A DNA stretch of 64,000 nt, from NCBI GenBank assembly GCA_934045075.1, contig OW203745.1, forward strand, positions 12,362,873 through 12,426,872, read 5' to 3'. Every line of letters begins with the position of its first letter. Position 1 is the stretch's first letter. A program made the translations under genes and the position numbers. Source of the DNA: Yponomeuta sedellus. Taxonomy: Eukaryota > Arthropoda > Insecta > Lepidoptera > Yponomeutidae. The notes under the pieces were generated by a model. It made no database searches and was not told the DNA's origin. It was given only the letters and a program-made list of their open reading frames with translations. This document shows positions 1 to 9,876 of the stretch, in pieces.

Positions 1-115
1 GTCGATTGCACTATTTGCATCGATTACCATTTCAACCCTTGTATGTCCCCACTGCTGGGGCACGGGTCTCTTCCTGCATCGCAGGGAGGTTAGGTCATAC
101 TCCACCACTCTTTGC
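1..115 (-). repeat. 3' tail of 5S-derived SINE family (fragment)
   Basis: This stretch reads, in reverse complement, as the 3' tail shared by the 5S-derived SINEs here: a 'gtggagtatg' start, a cAGGAAGAGACCCGTGCCCC-like block, 'cagtggggacatacaaggg' and a 'ttgatat' end. Similar tails lie at 812-945, 12590-12690, 24440-24535, 50775-50995, 53570-53655 and 62270-62350. The window starts inside or just beside the copy, so its 5S-related head is not visible. Confidence 0.55.
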
Positions 116-159
116 ATATTAAAAAGAAAGCTTTAAAAATAAAATCACATCACATCACA

Positions 160-350
160 CTTATATTCTAAAGACGAAATTTTGTCAGTGTGTATGTTTG
201 TTACTTCATCACGCCTAAACGCCTAAAGCGATTTTATTAAAATTTTGTATGAAGTTAGCTGACACCCTGGATAAACACATAGGTAACGTTTTACTGCGGG
301 AAAATATCATATTCCCATGGGAAAATTGATGAACCGCTGGGCACAGCTAG
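160..350 (+). mobile_element. Helitron-like non-autonomous repeat
   Basis: A roughly 190-bp repeat ending in GCACAGCTAG followed by T, which fits the CTRR|T 3' end of Helitrons. A GC-rich stretch lies before the end, and 'ttactgcgggaaaatat' and 'ttcccatggg' lie inside. The same family occurs at 1203-1385 (minus), 22350-22553 and 57754-57940. No rolling-circle transposase is present. Assignment to Helitrons rests on the 3' end only. Confidence 0.5.
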
Positions 351-404
351 TATAATATAAATTCATAATTAAAATGAAACAACTTTGTTATGCTATGTAT
401 TAGT

Positions 405-545
405 CCAGTCCATCCAAAGGTTGTCTGGAAGAGATCACTTTTAGTGATAAGGCCGCCGTTTGTACTCTTAGGTTAAGAAATATCTGTGTAACTTCCATTT
501 TTATGTACAATAAAGTGTTCTCTATCTCTATCTATCTATCTACCT
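405..545 (+). repeat. LINE 3' end with (TATC)n tail
   Basis: Contains 'ggttgtctggaagagatcac' and 'gataaggccgccgt', a 3'-UTR signature common on lepidopteran non-LTR retrotransposons, then an AATAAA-like signal and a simple (TCTA)n tail. A shorter copy lies at 50078-50155, also ending in a CTAC/CTAT tail. It is a 5'-truncated insertion with no coding sequence of its own. Confidence 0.55.
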
Positions 546-658
546 ATATGTTTATGCACAGCTACTAAATACAGATTATATTTATAGGTAGATTTTTGTT
601 GTGGAATAAAGTGTATCAAACAAACAAAAAACTTTTATAATAAGACACAGCAAAGTTG

Positions 659-748
659 TGGAACGCGCTGCCGTTAACTGTTTTTCCGGGGACATATACC
701 TGGGTGTTTTTAAAAAGTAGAGTCAACCAACATTTATGTAACAGGTAA
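659..748 (+). pseudogene. C-terminal fragment of a CR1/Jockey-type LINE ORF2
   Basis: A 29-codon in-frame stretch reads WNALPLTVFPGTYTWVF and continues to an Arg-Val-Asn-x-His motif and a stop. The pattern (WN-LP..VFP..Y.l..FK.RV..HL) is the usual C-terminus of CR1/Jockey-like reverse transcriptase ORFs in insects. The following 'cttaccatcaggcgtgag' stretch commonly trails such ORFs. Everything upstream (RT and endonuclease) is missing, so this is a dead 5'-truncated copy. Confidence 0.6.
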
Positions 749-811
749 GCACGTAACATCGTAGACCCCGTCTTCGCTTACCATCAGGCGTGAGTGGGGT
801 CAAGTTTAACC

Positions 812-945
812 CGTCATCGATATCAACCCTTATATGTTCCCAATGCTGGGGCACGGGTCTCTTCCTGCAACGTAGGAAGGTTAGGCCATACTCCACCACG
901 GGGGCCAAGTCCGGGTTGGTGAACCTGTCTTACGAAGAAGCCTTC
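812..945 (-). repeat. 3' tail of 5S-derived SINE family (fragment)
   Basis: Reverse complement of the shared SINE tail: 'ccccgtggtggagtatggcc', then the bulged AGGAAGAGACCCGTGCCCC block, then an 'aagggttgatatcg' end. It abuts the LINE C-terminus fragment. The 5S-like head is not present. Confidence 0.5.
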
Positions 946-1202
946 ACGTGTCTACTGAACACTGTTCGTTGACAGCACATCAACCTTTACATACGTGCAC
1001 TCTAATCAGTGACGTTAGGACGACTTTGCAACAAAAATATAGGTTCATCCGTCGAGTGTACAAATAGGCATCCTCCTTTATGTTCTGTGGCATCCTCAAT
1101 TTTGATCAACAAATTGCTGAAGAAATATGTATTGTAACGTGCGTGCAGAATTTTTTATTCAGTTGCCAACAAACTCAACTTTATATATAGACTTATTTAA
1201 TA

Positions 1203-1385
1203 CGCTGTGCCCCGCGATGCTACCCGCGGTTTATCGATTTTTCCATGGGAATAAGATATTTTCCCGCAGTAAAACGTAGCCTATGTGTTAATACAGGTTG
1301 TCAGTTAACTCCATACCACATTTTAATAAAATCGCTCCAGCCGTCTAGACGTGAAGAATAATTAACAAACATACTGTTTGTACAG
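1203..1385 (-). mobile_element. Helitron-like non-autonomous repeat, inverted
   Basis: Minus-strand relative of the copy at 160-350, starting at its 'gctgtgccccgcg' 3' end and including 'ccatgggaataagatatttt' and 'cccgcagtaaaacg'. It shares the block order of the other copies but has diverged by substitutions and small gaps. Confidence 0.45.
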
Positions 1386-1555
1386 AATAGTTTAGTTTTG
1401 TTTTTGGCCAATAGATGGCGTTATTTGTTTCCTATATCACAGTATGGTTTTATCCAAATCAAACCCTTATAAGCAGAACATTGTGGTGATTTTTATTTTT
1501 ATTTTGTTGTTGAACATAAGTAAGTCAGACCATAATGGTCCAATAAATATTATAT

Positions 1556-2106
1556 AGAGTTGAGTCGTTGGCGAATTATGGGTCAATGAAAAGAAACTGC
1601 TTTTTTAAAAATCAAAACCAGTTTGAATAGCAGCTATTTTGTCAACTGGTTTTACATCAACGAGCGGCAACGACTTTGCTATGGAGAACGTGTTGTACTT
1701 AAACCAACTGTTATCCCCGTTGACTGTGTTAAACTAGTCATGTTTTGTGTTTTGTATTCCTATGAAAGATTTATTAAATTGGTAATTTATGTGAATGAAA
1801 TCTACTTCCCTTCATTCTTTATCATGTTTATCAAAATAATATTTTCCAGCAAACTAAAAGTGCAAGTCGTTGGATCAAGGTCACGCGAGCATGCACGGCG
1901 ATAACCGCCATTCGTTCGACTATTTCCGCGCATGTGCGGAGCGGCTTGTCAACGACAAGCCGCTTTGTGCGATTGCGCTACGTTTAACGTTTTCAAGCAA
2001 AAGACGTTCTTATAAAACCTGTTAGTACCTAATCAAAAAGCGGTGAGTTCGTTGGCAGAATGAAAGTCGCTTTTGAAACCCGTTAGTTGAATCAACGCTC
2101 ACCTCT
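1556..2106 (+). mobile_element. Mutator-like MITE, solo copy (551 bp)
   Basis: The element has imperfect terminal inverted repeats (AGAGTTGAGTCGTTGG at the left, CAACGCTCACCTCT at the right). A 9-bp direct duplication, ATATTATAT, flanks it at 1547-1555 and 2107-2115. The same family is nested in each arm of the large palindrome (7584-8269 and its mirror) with a 10-bp duplication. Target duplications of 9-10 bp suggest the Mutator/MULE superfamily; no transposase is seen. Internal features include a GC-rich foldback around 1940-1965 ('gcggcttgtc' / 'gacaagccgc'). Open frames inside lack coding character. Confidence 0.65.
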
Positions 2107-2248
2107 ATATTATATTACCACAGCTATGCACCTTCTCTAAATAACCCCCCTCACCCAGCACCCACCCCTCTACTACAGTGTCGAACACATACACTTTCGC
2201 CTTTATAATATTAGTGTGATGTGTTTTACATTTTGTAAGTCTGAGAAT

Positions 2249-2281
2249 AGGTCCAGGCTTAATTAGCCTGGACCTATTGTC
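2249..2281. repeat. Short perfect-like hairpin
   Basis: 'aataggtccaggct' is followed closely by 'agcctggacctatt', an almost perfect 14-bp inverted repeat around a short AT-rich loop. No gene is next to it. It probably belongs to a small foldback repeat. The remainder of 2110-2740 shows nothing else I can name. Confidence 0.5.
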
Positions 2282-2748
2282 GTCATATGGCAAAACAATA
2301 TTTGCAGCGTCAGCTAGTAACATGATATGGCTGTATACGTACGAGTACCATAGCAGCGCATGCGTTCTATCGGAGAGAGAATGAACGAACGGTTCGGATA
2401 ATGGATGGGCTTTGAGGAAACTTTCTTAAAGCTTAAAGCTGAAGAGAACTGGGGATGCAATAAGTCGAAGGAAAAAGATTGGTAGTCAAACTTTACAAAG
2501 ATAAATTCCTTAGGGTCAAGGCACACTGATTGGGAGATTTTCTTTTTGAGTTCAAAAAAAAGTAGTTCTCAAGATGTGTGTAGATGGCGCTGAACTGACT
2601 ACGTTACTAGCCGTGTCTTACGATTAGTGACGATTGATGAACACACGACAAAATATTGTTATTTTGTTTTCTGTTCCTTGTCATTTTATTTCAACATGTG
2701 ATGTTAGTGACAAATTACATAATTATTATTATTATTGGGTTCTAAATT

Positions 2749-2880
2749 TCACTGATGCCGGTGAGTCGCCCATTAGCTCAGTTGGAAAGAGCGCTGGCAC
2801 GGATAGCCAGAGGTAGCGGGTTCGGATACTGGCTTGGGGGGAATTTTTACCCTCTAAATAGATTTTTAAAATGTATTATC
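2749..2880 (+). mobile_element. tRNA-derived SINE-like repeat
   Basis: Contains a tRNA-like block with A box (TTAGCTCAGTTGG) and B box (GGTTCGGATAC, mutated), preceded by 'ctgatgccggtgagtcgccc' and followed by the family's 'cctctaaataga' tail. Fuller copies lie at 20190-20440, 21213-21340, 22016-22210, 51885-52227 and 55268-55565. The B box is damaged here, so it is unlikely to be transcribed by Pol III. Confidence 0.6.
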
Positions 2881-2894
2881 TATGTATCTATATA

Positions 2895-3030
2895 ATTACT
2901 AGCCATGCCCACCGCGCACAGGCGATTTCCATCGCAAAGGTATGTAAGCAAACCGAACAATCAGGTGTCCTCACGATATTTTCCTTCACATTAAGCGAGT
3001 GGTATTGCTACTACAACTTCAGGACTCTTT
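2895..3030 (+). repeat. Interspersed repeat fragment (LINE 3'-end type)
   Basis: Carries 'atgcccaccgcgcacaggcg' and later 'cctcacgatattttccttca' and 'gcgagtggtattgctacta', blocks that recur at 11870-12000, 24100-24200, 25310-25480 and 63140-63340. No coding potential. It sits between two SINE copies. Confidence 0.45.
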
Positions 3031-3045
3031 TTTTTAAAAACCTAT

Positions 3046-3165
3046 TTAGAGGCTGGCTAACCGTGCCAGAGGTCGCGGGTTCGAGTCCCGGCATGGGTGG
3101 AATTTTTAGCCACTAAATAGGTTTTTAAAATTGTTCTCAGCACGGGTTAGTGCATTAAAAAAAGA
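3046..3165 (+). mobile_element. tRNA-derived SINE-like repeat, 5'-truncated
   Basis: Begins within the anticodon arm ('ggctaaccgtgccagaggtc'), keeps a good B box (GGTTCGAGTCC), and continues into 'atgggtggaatttttagcca' and the 'gcacgggttagtgcattaaa' tail. Confidence 0.6.
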
Positions 3166-3817
3166 ATATATTCATGACTCCTTATTCTATCTCGTCACCC
3201 ATGTAGTTTTTTCCACTTTTCTGAAGACTTTGGTACCAATATTTGCTTTCTTGATTCTTCAAGGAATTGTTGACTATTTAGTCACTTTTATCTGTGACTA
3301 AGTTTGTCAATTGGAACAATTACAAGGTGTCGGAAAGGCCAACATAATAGATGAAATCTGCGTAGGTTGATTCTCGCTGTTTCCTCTTGATAACCCAGTA
3401 ACATTGGACATTTTTTTTTTGTGTGGGCAGCAAACAGATATATATAACATTTGAAACGCGAAGGATTAAATATTTAAATGGGAATTTATTTGTTCATTGA
3501 TAACGGATTATTCCGTCAAATTTTAACACAAGCAGGATTCCGGCTTTATAGCAGCCAGCTTTTTATACCTAAACTAAAAATCGTAGGATCATTCTTAACA
3601 TCATGCCAATTTGATGTACAATGCGTTGCTAATTAGTACAATAATTAGTCTTTCTACTTGTTTAATTTTAATTTACAATAATTAGTTAATGAGTGACTAC
3701 ATAATATAGCCTGAAGAAGAAGAAGTTAATGAGTTTTAACAGTAAGACAAGTTTCACGATTAGATGTAAAATAAACAATTAAATTTATTTAGAATGATTA
3801 ACCTTGTTGGTTATTTG

Positions 3818-4085
3818 GGGGTCAGGTCCGGGTCGGTGGAGAATTGTAAGACATTGACGGGCCTTACTGTCAGAAGTTATTAAGCCGCCCATAAGGCCTC
3901 TGACATGACTTAACGACTACAGTTACATGATAATTGGCACAAACTGCTTAAGGTGCCTTTCGAAACACGGAAGAGCTCGGAAATAAGCCGCTAGCGGTAG
4001 TCACGGGATGGTTACCCATCCACTACATAACCGCGCCTATTTTTGCTTAACCTTAGTGATTGATTCGAGTCCCTCGATTCAATCG
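3818..4085 (-). mobile_element. 5S-rRNA-derived SINE (SINE3-like)
   Basis: In reverse complement this has the order of a 5S rRNA internal promoter: 'ggttaagca' (box A region), a 'ggcgcggtt' block, 'ggatgggtaac' (box C region) and 'cgtgactaccgc'. It is followed by 'cagaagttattaagc'-type tail blocks. 5S-derived SINEs (SINE3) are transcribed by Pol III through such boxes. Copies with the same layout lie at 12303-12690, 26560-27101 and 52279-52640. Confidence 0.65.
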
Positions 4086-4149
4086 CTACGGTTTTCATGT
4101 TTTGCATTATTTCTATAATACGCGAACAGATTAGTGGGCTCTGCTAGTG

Positions 4150-4177
4150 TATAAATATGAGTCTAAAGTGTGACAGT
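4150..4177 (+). promoter_or_regulatory. Possible TATA/Inr core promoter
   Basis: TATAAAT at 4150-4156 is followed 25 bp downstream by ACAGT at 4173-4177, which fits an arthropod initiator. An ATG in fair context follows at 4292, and GC-rich possible exon sequence with a strong donor lies downstream. This could start an Mctp transcript. The evidence is positional only, and the TATA-Inr spacing is slightly short. Confidence 0.3.
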
Positions 4178-4291
4178 ATCATTATGCAATAGATTTCTTT
4201 TGAATTTGTTAGCTTGTGGACTTAGATTTGCTGCTAACTTTTGAGTTGAACAATAATCGCTTAAGGCGAACTTTATTTCAACAAACCAGTG

Positions 4292-4440
4292 ATGTCAGAA
4301 GGCAGTCGAAGTCAGACAGTAAATGTGCACAATATGGAGTCGTCAAATGTTGGACCTAGTGATGAACTGTCCCCTCATGCGCCGGCTTAAGGCCGCCGCG
4401 CGCCGCTGCCGCAGGATGCGCCTTTTCGCTCGTAAAGAGG
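4292..4440 (+). CDS. Mctp: Possible 5' exon of the MCTP gene
   Basis: A GC-rich island in AT-rich DNA ends at a near-perfect donor (GAGG|GTGAGT, cut after 4440). In the frame beginning with the ATG at 4323 the exon is open, ends in phase 1 and would join the exon at 5753 in frame; its end is very basic (RRLKAAARRCRRMRLFARKE). A second frame, starting at the ATG at 4292, is open for 31 codons (beginning MSEGSRSQ) but stops at 4385-4387, just where the other frame becomes convincing. Either the start is at 4323, or there is a small indel or a different splice pattern. The terminal block recurs in degenerate form at 4504-4548. Confidence 0.35.
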
Positions 4441-4503
4441 GTGAGTTATTCTATCCTGTCCTATCCTGTTACGTCCTAATGTCATCCAACCCTACGTTAC
4501 ACA

Positions 4504-4548
4504 GGCTTAAGGCGCCGCTGGCGCAGGATACGGTCGCTCGTACATACG
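4504..4548 (+). pseudogene. Degenerate duplicate of the 5' exon end, with donor site
   Basis: Repeats the end of the preceding exon (GGCTTAAGGC, a CGCAGGAT core, TCGCTCGTA) and again ends at a strong donor (ACG|GTGAGT). It is preceded by an acceptor-like 'ttacacag', so it could be a 45-nt mini-exon. More probably it is a decayed tandem copy. About 60 bp separate it from the first copy. Confidence 0.35.
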
Positions 4549-4671
4549 GTGAGTTATCTTGTCTTATTCTGACTTCGCGTACGAAAGTCGTCACGGGCGA
4601 TGGCTCTTAAACATTATTTGAACTCGTTTCTCCCGCACATCCAAAGAAAGAGTCTTTCGTTCAAGCAGAAT

Positions 4672-4812
4672 GCTGTTGGAGTTCCCGTATGTAACGTGGA
4701 CAGATCTTAGCCTTCAATGCGCTAAGAAGGCTTCTCTAATCAGGAAGCTATTATCCAAGAGAGCCTATCTGAAGCGACGTCAAACTTTGTTTCAGATTCG
4801 ACGACAACGCTT
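4672..4812 (+). pseudogene. Decayed duplicate of an MCTP intron/exon junction
   Basis: Closely resembles 5645-5770, the 3' end of the intron and start of the coding exon at 5753. Shared blocks include 'tcgttggagtt'-like, 'aagaaggcttctctaatcag' against 'aagaagccttctccattagg', and the acceptor 'ctttgtttcag' followed by a-TTCGACGA against a-CTCGGCGA. After about 16 exon-like bases it runs into an unrelated repeat ('cgcttaccatcaggcgtga'), so the duplicate exon is truncated and not functional. Confidence 0.5.
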
Positions 4813-4875
4813 ACCATCAGGCGTGACTGCACTTTGCCTGTCAAAACATAAAAAACAACATAACATAACCTCACC

Positions 4876-4950
4876 CCTGTATCCCACAAGGGTAGGCAGA
4901 GACCTGACACTGCCACGATCCTGATACATCACCTTCCTTATTACAGTTTA
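4876..4950 (+). repeat. Interspersed repeat fragment ('cctgtatccca' family)
   Basis: Carries 'cccctgtatcccacaagggt' and 'aggcagagacct'. The same family is seen at 21036-21165, 23431-23545 and, inverted, 26258-26355, where it continues to 'gttgcatgcacgcacgccgg'. No coding sequence. The AT-rich stretch 4950-5380 holds nothing I can identify. Confidence 0.5.
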
Positions 4951-5384
4951 CCTGTCTTTATTAAAAATGAATTAACTCGAGGTCTAAGTTTCTCGTGTCT
5001 TCCTCTCATCAAAGCAATAAGTCGTGTTCTTTATTAATCAATTTTATTGACATCACAATACACATTATTTCAACGATTTTAATTGTAATTTTTAACATAA
5101 TAATATTAAAAATTGATTTCAATAAAACGTACTGCACGCAATGCATGAAAAACATGTTTTTAGACCTAAAATATTTGTATGCCCTGGTAAAATATAAAGA
5201 TCCAATTTTGTTCCTAAGACCTCTATGTTATCAATACCTATGTTTTTAACAAATAAATGTTTTGATTCACAAAATTTAAAACATTACGAAATACATGTCA
5301 CAGATACATTTTCTTCAAGAACACATAAAATAATAGTAATAATATAAACACACAAAAAAAAACAAAAAAAACACTAATTGAACA

Positions 5385-5545
5385 AACCACTCCGGAAAAT
5401 ATCTGAGTCAAAGGATCCCAACACGCCGGCAGCATTGCCACGCTGCACCGCCAAAGAGACCCTCTGTCCCAGATACGCACCGGAGCGGCAGTCAAGCCCA
5501 CGGTCCCTCAAGCGGCGACCCAGCTCCCTAACAAAGATCTTGGTC
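5385..5545 (-). pseudogene. C-terminal fragment of a non-LTR retrotransposon polymerase
   Basis: The minus strand reads VRELGRRLRDRGLDCRSG and then QRVSLAVQRGNAAGVLGS in the same frame. This matches the usual tail of insect non-LTR retrotransposon ORF2 proteins (ELGRRL ... QR-SLA-QRGNA-S-LG). The catalytic RT core is absent. A shorter relative lies at 13905-13965. Confidence 0.55.
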
Positions 5546-5752
5546 TTCAAGATCTTGGAGTCCCCCAAACTCCCATTGTCTCAACCGCAAATGGTACAAA
5601 AATGTAATTGTCCATAAGGACACCATGCATGTTTTGATTGATAGTCGTTGGAGTTATGCACGGTGCAGCTTTGCCATCGATACTCTAAGAAGCCTTCTCC
5701 ATTAGGAACCTCTTATCCAATGGATGTTATCTGACGTCACATTTTGTTTCAG

Positions 5753-5847
5753 ACTCGGCGATGACGCGGCAAGCCTCCACCGACCCCGCGCCCTCCACCT
5801 CTAGCACTCCGGCGCACTTGCCGCGGACGCCCGCTGACCTCATGCTG
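5753..5847 (+). CDS. Mctp: MCTP coding exon (Ser/Thr/Pro-rich linker)
   Basis: The 95-nt exon has a pyrimidine-rich acceptor ('ttttgtttcag') and a donor CTG|GTGAGT. It contributes two bases to a split codon, then reads S-A-MTRQASTDPAPSTSSTPAH and ends in ADLML. It joins in phase 0 to the exon at 27347. The peptide is a disordered Ser/Thr/Pro-rich stretch, as expected N-terminal to the first C2 domain of MCTP proteins. GC content is far above the surroundings. The assignment rests on the in-phase join to exons with clear C2 sequence, since this peptide is not diagnostic by itself. An internal ATG at 5761 could serve as a start for a short isoform. Confidence 0.7.
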
Positions 5848-6409
5848 GTGAGTATAATTAATTGCTTGCCCCGCTGGTCAAGTGGCGACATGCTTTGATT
5901 TGATTTCGAGGCCGAATAAAGAGCTGCTCTTGACGCCTGACGTGATGAATTACTATGCCACTTACCTACCCTGTGGCCTTTTATCAGAGAAATAATCTTT
6001 GGCCTTTGCATCTAGGTAAAGAGATTATTTATAGAGTGACCAGTTTCAGTTTTATTCACACTAGATGTGAGAAGGGACTACTTAGATGCTGCAGTGCCTG
6101 GGATATGGTTTGTTTAGATGGTGTAGGATCGCTCAGCACCTATTCAATCCCTACAGACAGCTGACAATCAGAGCCAAGGGCCGTTGTAAAAGATCTTTAC
6201 TTGCCGCAGTCTTGTGCGGTGCCTTCTAGGACTTACCATCTCTGTCATACTGTTTTCGTCTCTTTCTCTTTCCCGGAAGTACTACTCAAACGGAGAACTT
6301 GCATGTAGTCGGTGCAACCGTACTTATGTAACCAAGATAGGCTACATCAGAGGAAATGTAACCTCTCTGCAGTCGCTGTGACTGAATCTGGTCGTTTTTT
6401 AAATAGGGG

Positions 6410-6553
6410 TTAAAGTATGAATTGCAATAGGTTCTTTGAATTGACATAGAATCTTCATGGTTTGAGGTTTTCGAATGAAACTTTTTTCAAATGGTTTCTA
6501 TGATGTTCTTTTTTTTAAAAAATGTGAAACATTTGAATACCGACTTTCAATTG
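6410..6553. repeat. Sequence flanking the palindrome, repeated in inverted form in its spacer
   Basis: This 140-bp block ('ggggttaaagtatgaatt', 'ttgaggttttcgaatgaaac', 'gtgaaacatttgaata', 'cgactttcaattg') occurs again, inverted, at 10976-11140. There it directly adjoins the mariner fragment. The two copies differ by small indels and several substitutions. Confidence 0.7.
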
Positions 6554-6607
6554 TTTTTACCCGACTGCGGCGAAGCCCAAAAGGAGGGTAATGTGTTTAG
6601 TTCGTAT

Positions 6608-6633
6608 GTATGTATGTATGTATGTATGTATGT
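6608..6633. repeat. (GTAT)n microsatellite at the arm terminus
   Basis: About six GTAT units lie just inside the outer end of the left arm. The mirror (ATAC)n tract at 18588-18619 is longer, so the microsatellite differs in length between arms while the surrounding bases match. Confidence 0.8.
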
Positions 6634-7583
6634 CCGATTCTATGTTCCCTCATAACTCCTTAACCAATGGTCAGATTTTGTTAAACAAGGTGTCATTCGA
6701 TTCGGCATCCTTGCGCGAGTGTCATAGGCTATATAAAATCATAATTATGCGATCAGAACCGTGACGAAAAATAAAATTCGTTAAGAAGCTTCGTTAAAGT
6801 ACAGCTAGAAGCCACTAGATGGCGCTGTTATATTTAGTTTATTGAATTCGAATACTAATTTTATTGAACTATCCCTAACAGGTGTGAAATATTTAAAACA
6901 GAATTTTGCGGATGACGTAGGTTACATAAAATCAGCATTAATAGAGAACCAACGGAACAAAAAATAACATTTACTTCTAAGTAATTAAAGTACCACCTTT
7001 AGCTACTAGATGGCGCTGCTATATTTTATTTATTCTAATACATGTGTATACATAATTTCGGCTTTGGTCTACATGTAAACAAACCATTTATAGAATCGGT
7101 ACAAATACGGAAAGAAATAATTCCTATTAAGTTGTTTCATCCTTCTAGATCATTCATTTAATTAAAAAATATAATTTTGTTTAACTACGCCTAACACGTG
7201 TAAAGTATTTAAAAGAGAATTTTGCGGGTGTCGTAGATAACATAAAATCAGCATTAATAGAGAACAAACGCAACACAAATAATATTCACTTCTAAGTAAT
7301 TAAAGTACTGTAGCAGTACTGTTAAGTACTGTATTAGTTCTTCTACCCAACCACAGGTGGCGCTGTTTGTGTTCTAAATTGCGGTATGGTTTTGTCCGAA
7401 GGCCCTAGATAATATTATTAAACAAACACCATTTTTATGATTAATTAGAAATTGGTTAGTATTTGACCGCTTGCGAATCACTTCGACCAATACTGACTGT
7501 CCACCAATATTGGGACGATTAGTGACGTAGGTAATATTCCGCGCTGTGGTACGAGACTCTTACTACGTACGTAGTATTGTACT

Positions 7584-8269
7584 AGAGGTGAGTCGTTGGC
7601 AAATTATGGGTCAACGAAAAGAAACTGCTTTTTTAAAAATCAAAACCAGTTTGAATAGCAGCTATTTTGTCAACTGGTTTTACATCAACGAGCGTCAACG
7701 ACTTTGCTTGCTGCAAAACGTTGTATCGCGTTGGATCGACGACGGACGAGAACGTGTTGTACTTAATCCAACTGTTATCCCCGTTGTCTGTGTTAAACTA
7801 GTCATGTTTTGTGTTTTGTATTCCTATGAAAGATTTATTAAATTGGTAATTTATGTGAATGAAATCTACTTCCCTTCATTCTTTATCAGGGAATCTTTAT
7901 CAGGTATATCAATTTATCAATTAAATAATATTTTCCAGCCAGACAGTCCTAGTCTGGCTGGAAAATATTATTTTATTATTGAAAACATGTTTATCAAAAT
8001 AATATTTTCCAGCAACCTAAAAGTGCAAGTCGTGGGATCAAGGTCACGCATGCATGCACGGCGATAACCGCCATTCGTTCGACTATTTCCGCGCATGTGC
8101 GGAGCGGCTTGTCAACGACAAGCCGCTTTGTGCGATTGCGCTACGTTTAACGTTGTCAAGCAAAATACGTTCTTATATAACCTGTTAGTACCTAATAAAA
8201 AAGCGGTTAGTTCGTTGGCAGAATAAAAGTCGCTTTTGAAACCCGTTAGTTGAATCAACGCTCACCTCT
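7584..8269 (+). mobile_element. Mutator-like MITE nested in left arm (686 bp)
   Basis: The termini are AGAGGTGAGTCGTTGGC and CAACGCTCACCTCT, with a 10-bp flanking duplication GTATTGTACT at 7574-7583 and 8270-8279. It is the same family as 1556-2106 but about 135 bp longer. One added part is an internal foldback near 7935-7975 ('ccagccagacagtc' / 'tagtctggctgg') flanked by 'aaataatattttccagc' duplications. A long open frame (7546-8067) starts outside the element and has no recognisable domain. Confidence 0.65.
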
Positions 8270-9129
8270 GTATTGTACTACTCGTACTACGAGTAGTACA
8301 GTTACTGTAATCCTTAGTTTCATATTGCTTTAATAAATAGATCCCTAAGTACGTGCTGTCGTGCTGAAACAACGTTTCTCTTCTTGTCTGATGAAACCCT
8401 GTCCTACAGTACCACTTTTAGCCACTAGATAGCGCTGGCATATATTTATTCTATTACATGTATAAATTTACATAATATAAGCTTTGCTTTGCATGTAAAC
8501 AAACCGTTTATAGAAACGGTATAAGTGCTGAAAGAAATAATGCCTATAAAGTGTTTATTTCTTTCTACACCATTCGTTTATCTCATTAATTTAATAAATA
8601 TCAACCTCATAGGGGGTCAAAATAATTAATTTCTTAGCTCTGATATTAATTTCCTACTGACACTTAGACCAAAACTAACTAAACAAAATATATAAAGTGT
8701 AGCATGTAACTCCTTTTCCCCTGTGCGGTCATAGTCAGAAAAGCTGGGTTCAAAGTAGAAACAATAAATGATAAAAAAAATATTTGAACGCTCTCACTGG
8801 TAACCGAAGACGGATCCTCCGTGACCTCGTATCGTAGGACCCATGAAGTTTAAAAAAATTCTAGCTCTATTCATCTTAACGAATTTTACCTCGTTTCCTC
8901 CGAAAATAAGATTATGATTTTGTGTTAGGTTTCCTGTTCACTTGTGAGACCAAAGATTGCTTATCTATACCTACCTAAATATTCAGTAAAATTTTTCAAT
9001 GCTTTAGGGGGCCACCTCAAGATGAATTTGTTATAGTTTCATTTTAATTCCGGTAATATTTTGGCATTCAGAAAACCATGATTTTGTATGTCTCCACGCC
9101 CGCCCATGCCACAACTCTAAGTAACTACG

Positions 9130-9300
9130 CCAGGCCGAAGGCCGAGCCCCATCATGCGGGTGCGAGGAAACTTGCCGCGACGAGGTTGAAGGCCGAGCTC
9201 AGCTCAATACAGGTCGCGGCACGGCCGAAGGCTGTGAAGCGGGCTAGAGGAATACTCCCACGGCGATGCTAGAGGAATACTCCCACGGCGATTCCAAATG
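9130..9300. repeat. GC-rich 'ggccgaaggc' zone in left arm
   Basis: Several short palindrome-like GGCCGAAGGC units and a 24-bp direct duplication ('gctagaggaatactcccacg' twice, at 9242 and 9269) lie in an otherwise AT-rich arm. A 64-codon open frame covers part of it but looks like repeat-derived noise. The mirror copy is at 15910-16090. Confidence 0.5.
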
Positions 9301-9876
9301 CTGAGCTCTATTTACGCTGATGCCAAATGGAGAGAATTGTCTCGGAATAGTTGGCCGAAAGCCTAGACAGTTACTTAAAGTTGCTATTAGGAGGAAACCT
9401 GTCGCGCCTTTGTACAGGCCGCGGCTGAAGGCTCAGACCATTTATGTTCCCATTTACAAGTCCTTATTCTAAGTAATTAGCGAGACCGAAGACTGGGCCC
9501 AGCAATGCAAGCACGAAGAATTCTACTCTGGAGATGTCGAAAGCTGAGCGCCGTTCAGGTTGAGGACATAATTCGTGACTATTCCAGTCCCCACCTACAA
9601 TCGTTAACATTAAATAACTAGGTGCAGTGGAGCGTTTTTAGGCTACATAAAAAACAGACAATTTATGTAAGGATAATAAAGAAAAAAGTCTGTCGTTTCC
9701 TTTGCAAATATTCTAGATCGTTTAACACCATTAGACCATATTCATTATACTAGCTAAAAAATATCGTACGACATAAATTTTTAATGCAGGCAGGTGGTAC
9801 CTATGACTATATCAAACAAGTATATAAGTAAAAATATTTTTGATTTGCCGCGACATGTCCATTGTCGAACAAAAGA

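Noticed and set aside
6608..6633. CRISPR-like array of short repeats
   Set aside because: A simple tetranucleotide microsatellite, with no spacers and no cas genes.
7546..8067. 173-codon open frame in the left arm (and mirror 17149-17670)
   Set aside because: It begins outside a MITE and runs through its foldback. The related solo MITE keeps only part of the frame, and no domain is recognisable.
9078..9272. 64-codon open frame, mirrored at 15944-16138
   Set aside because: It consists of repeated GC-rich 'ggccgaaggc' units; low complexity explains the frame.
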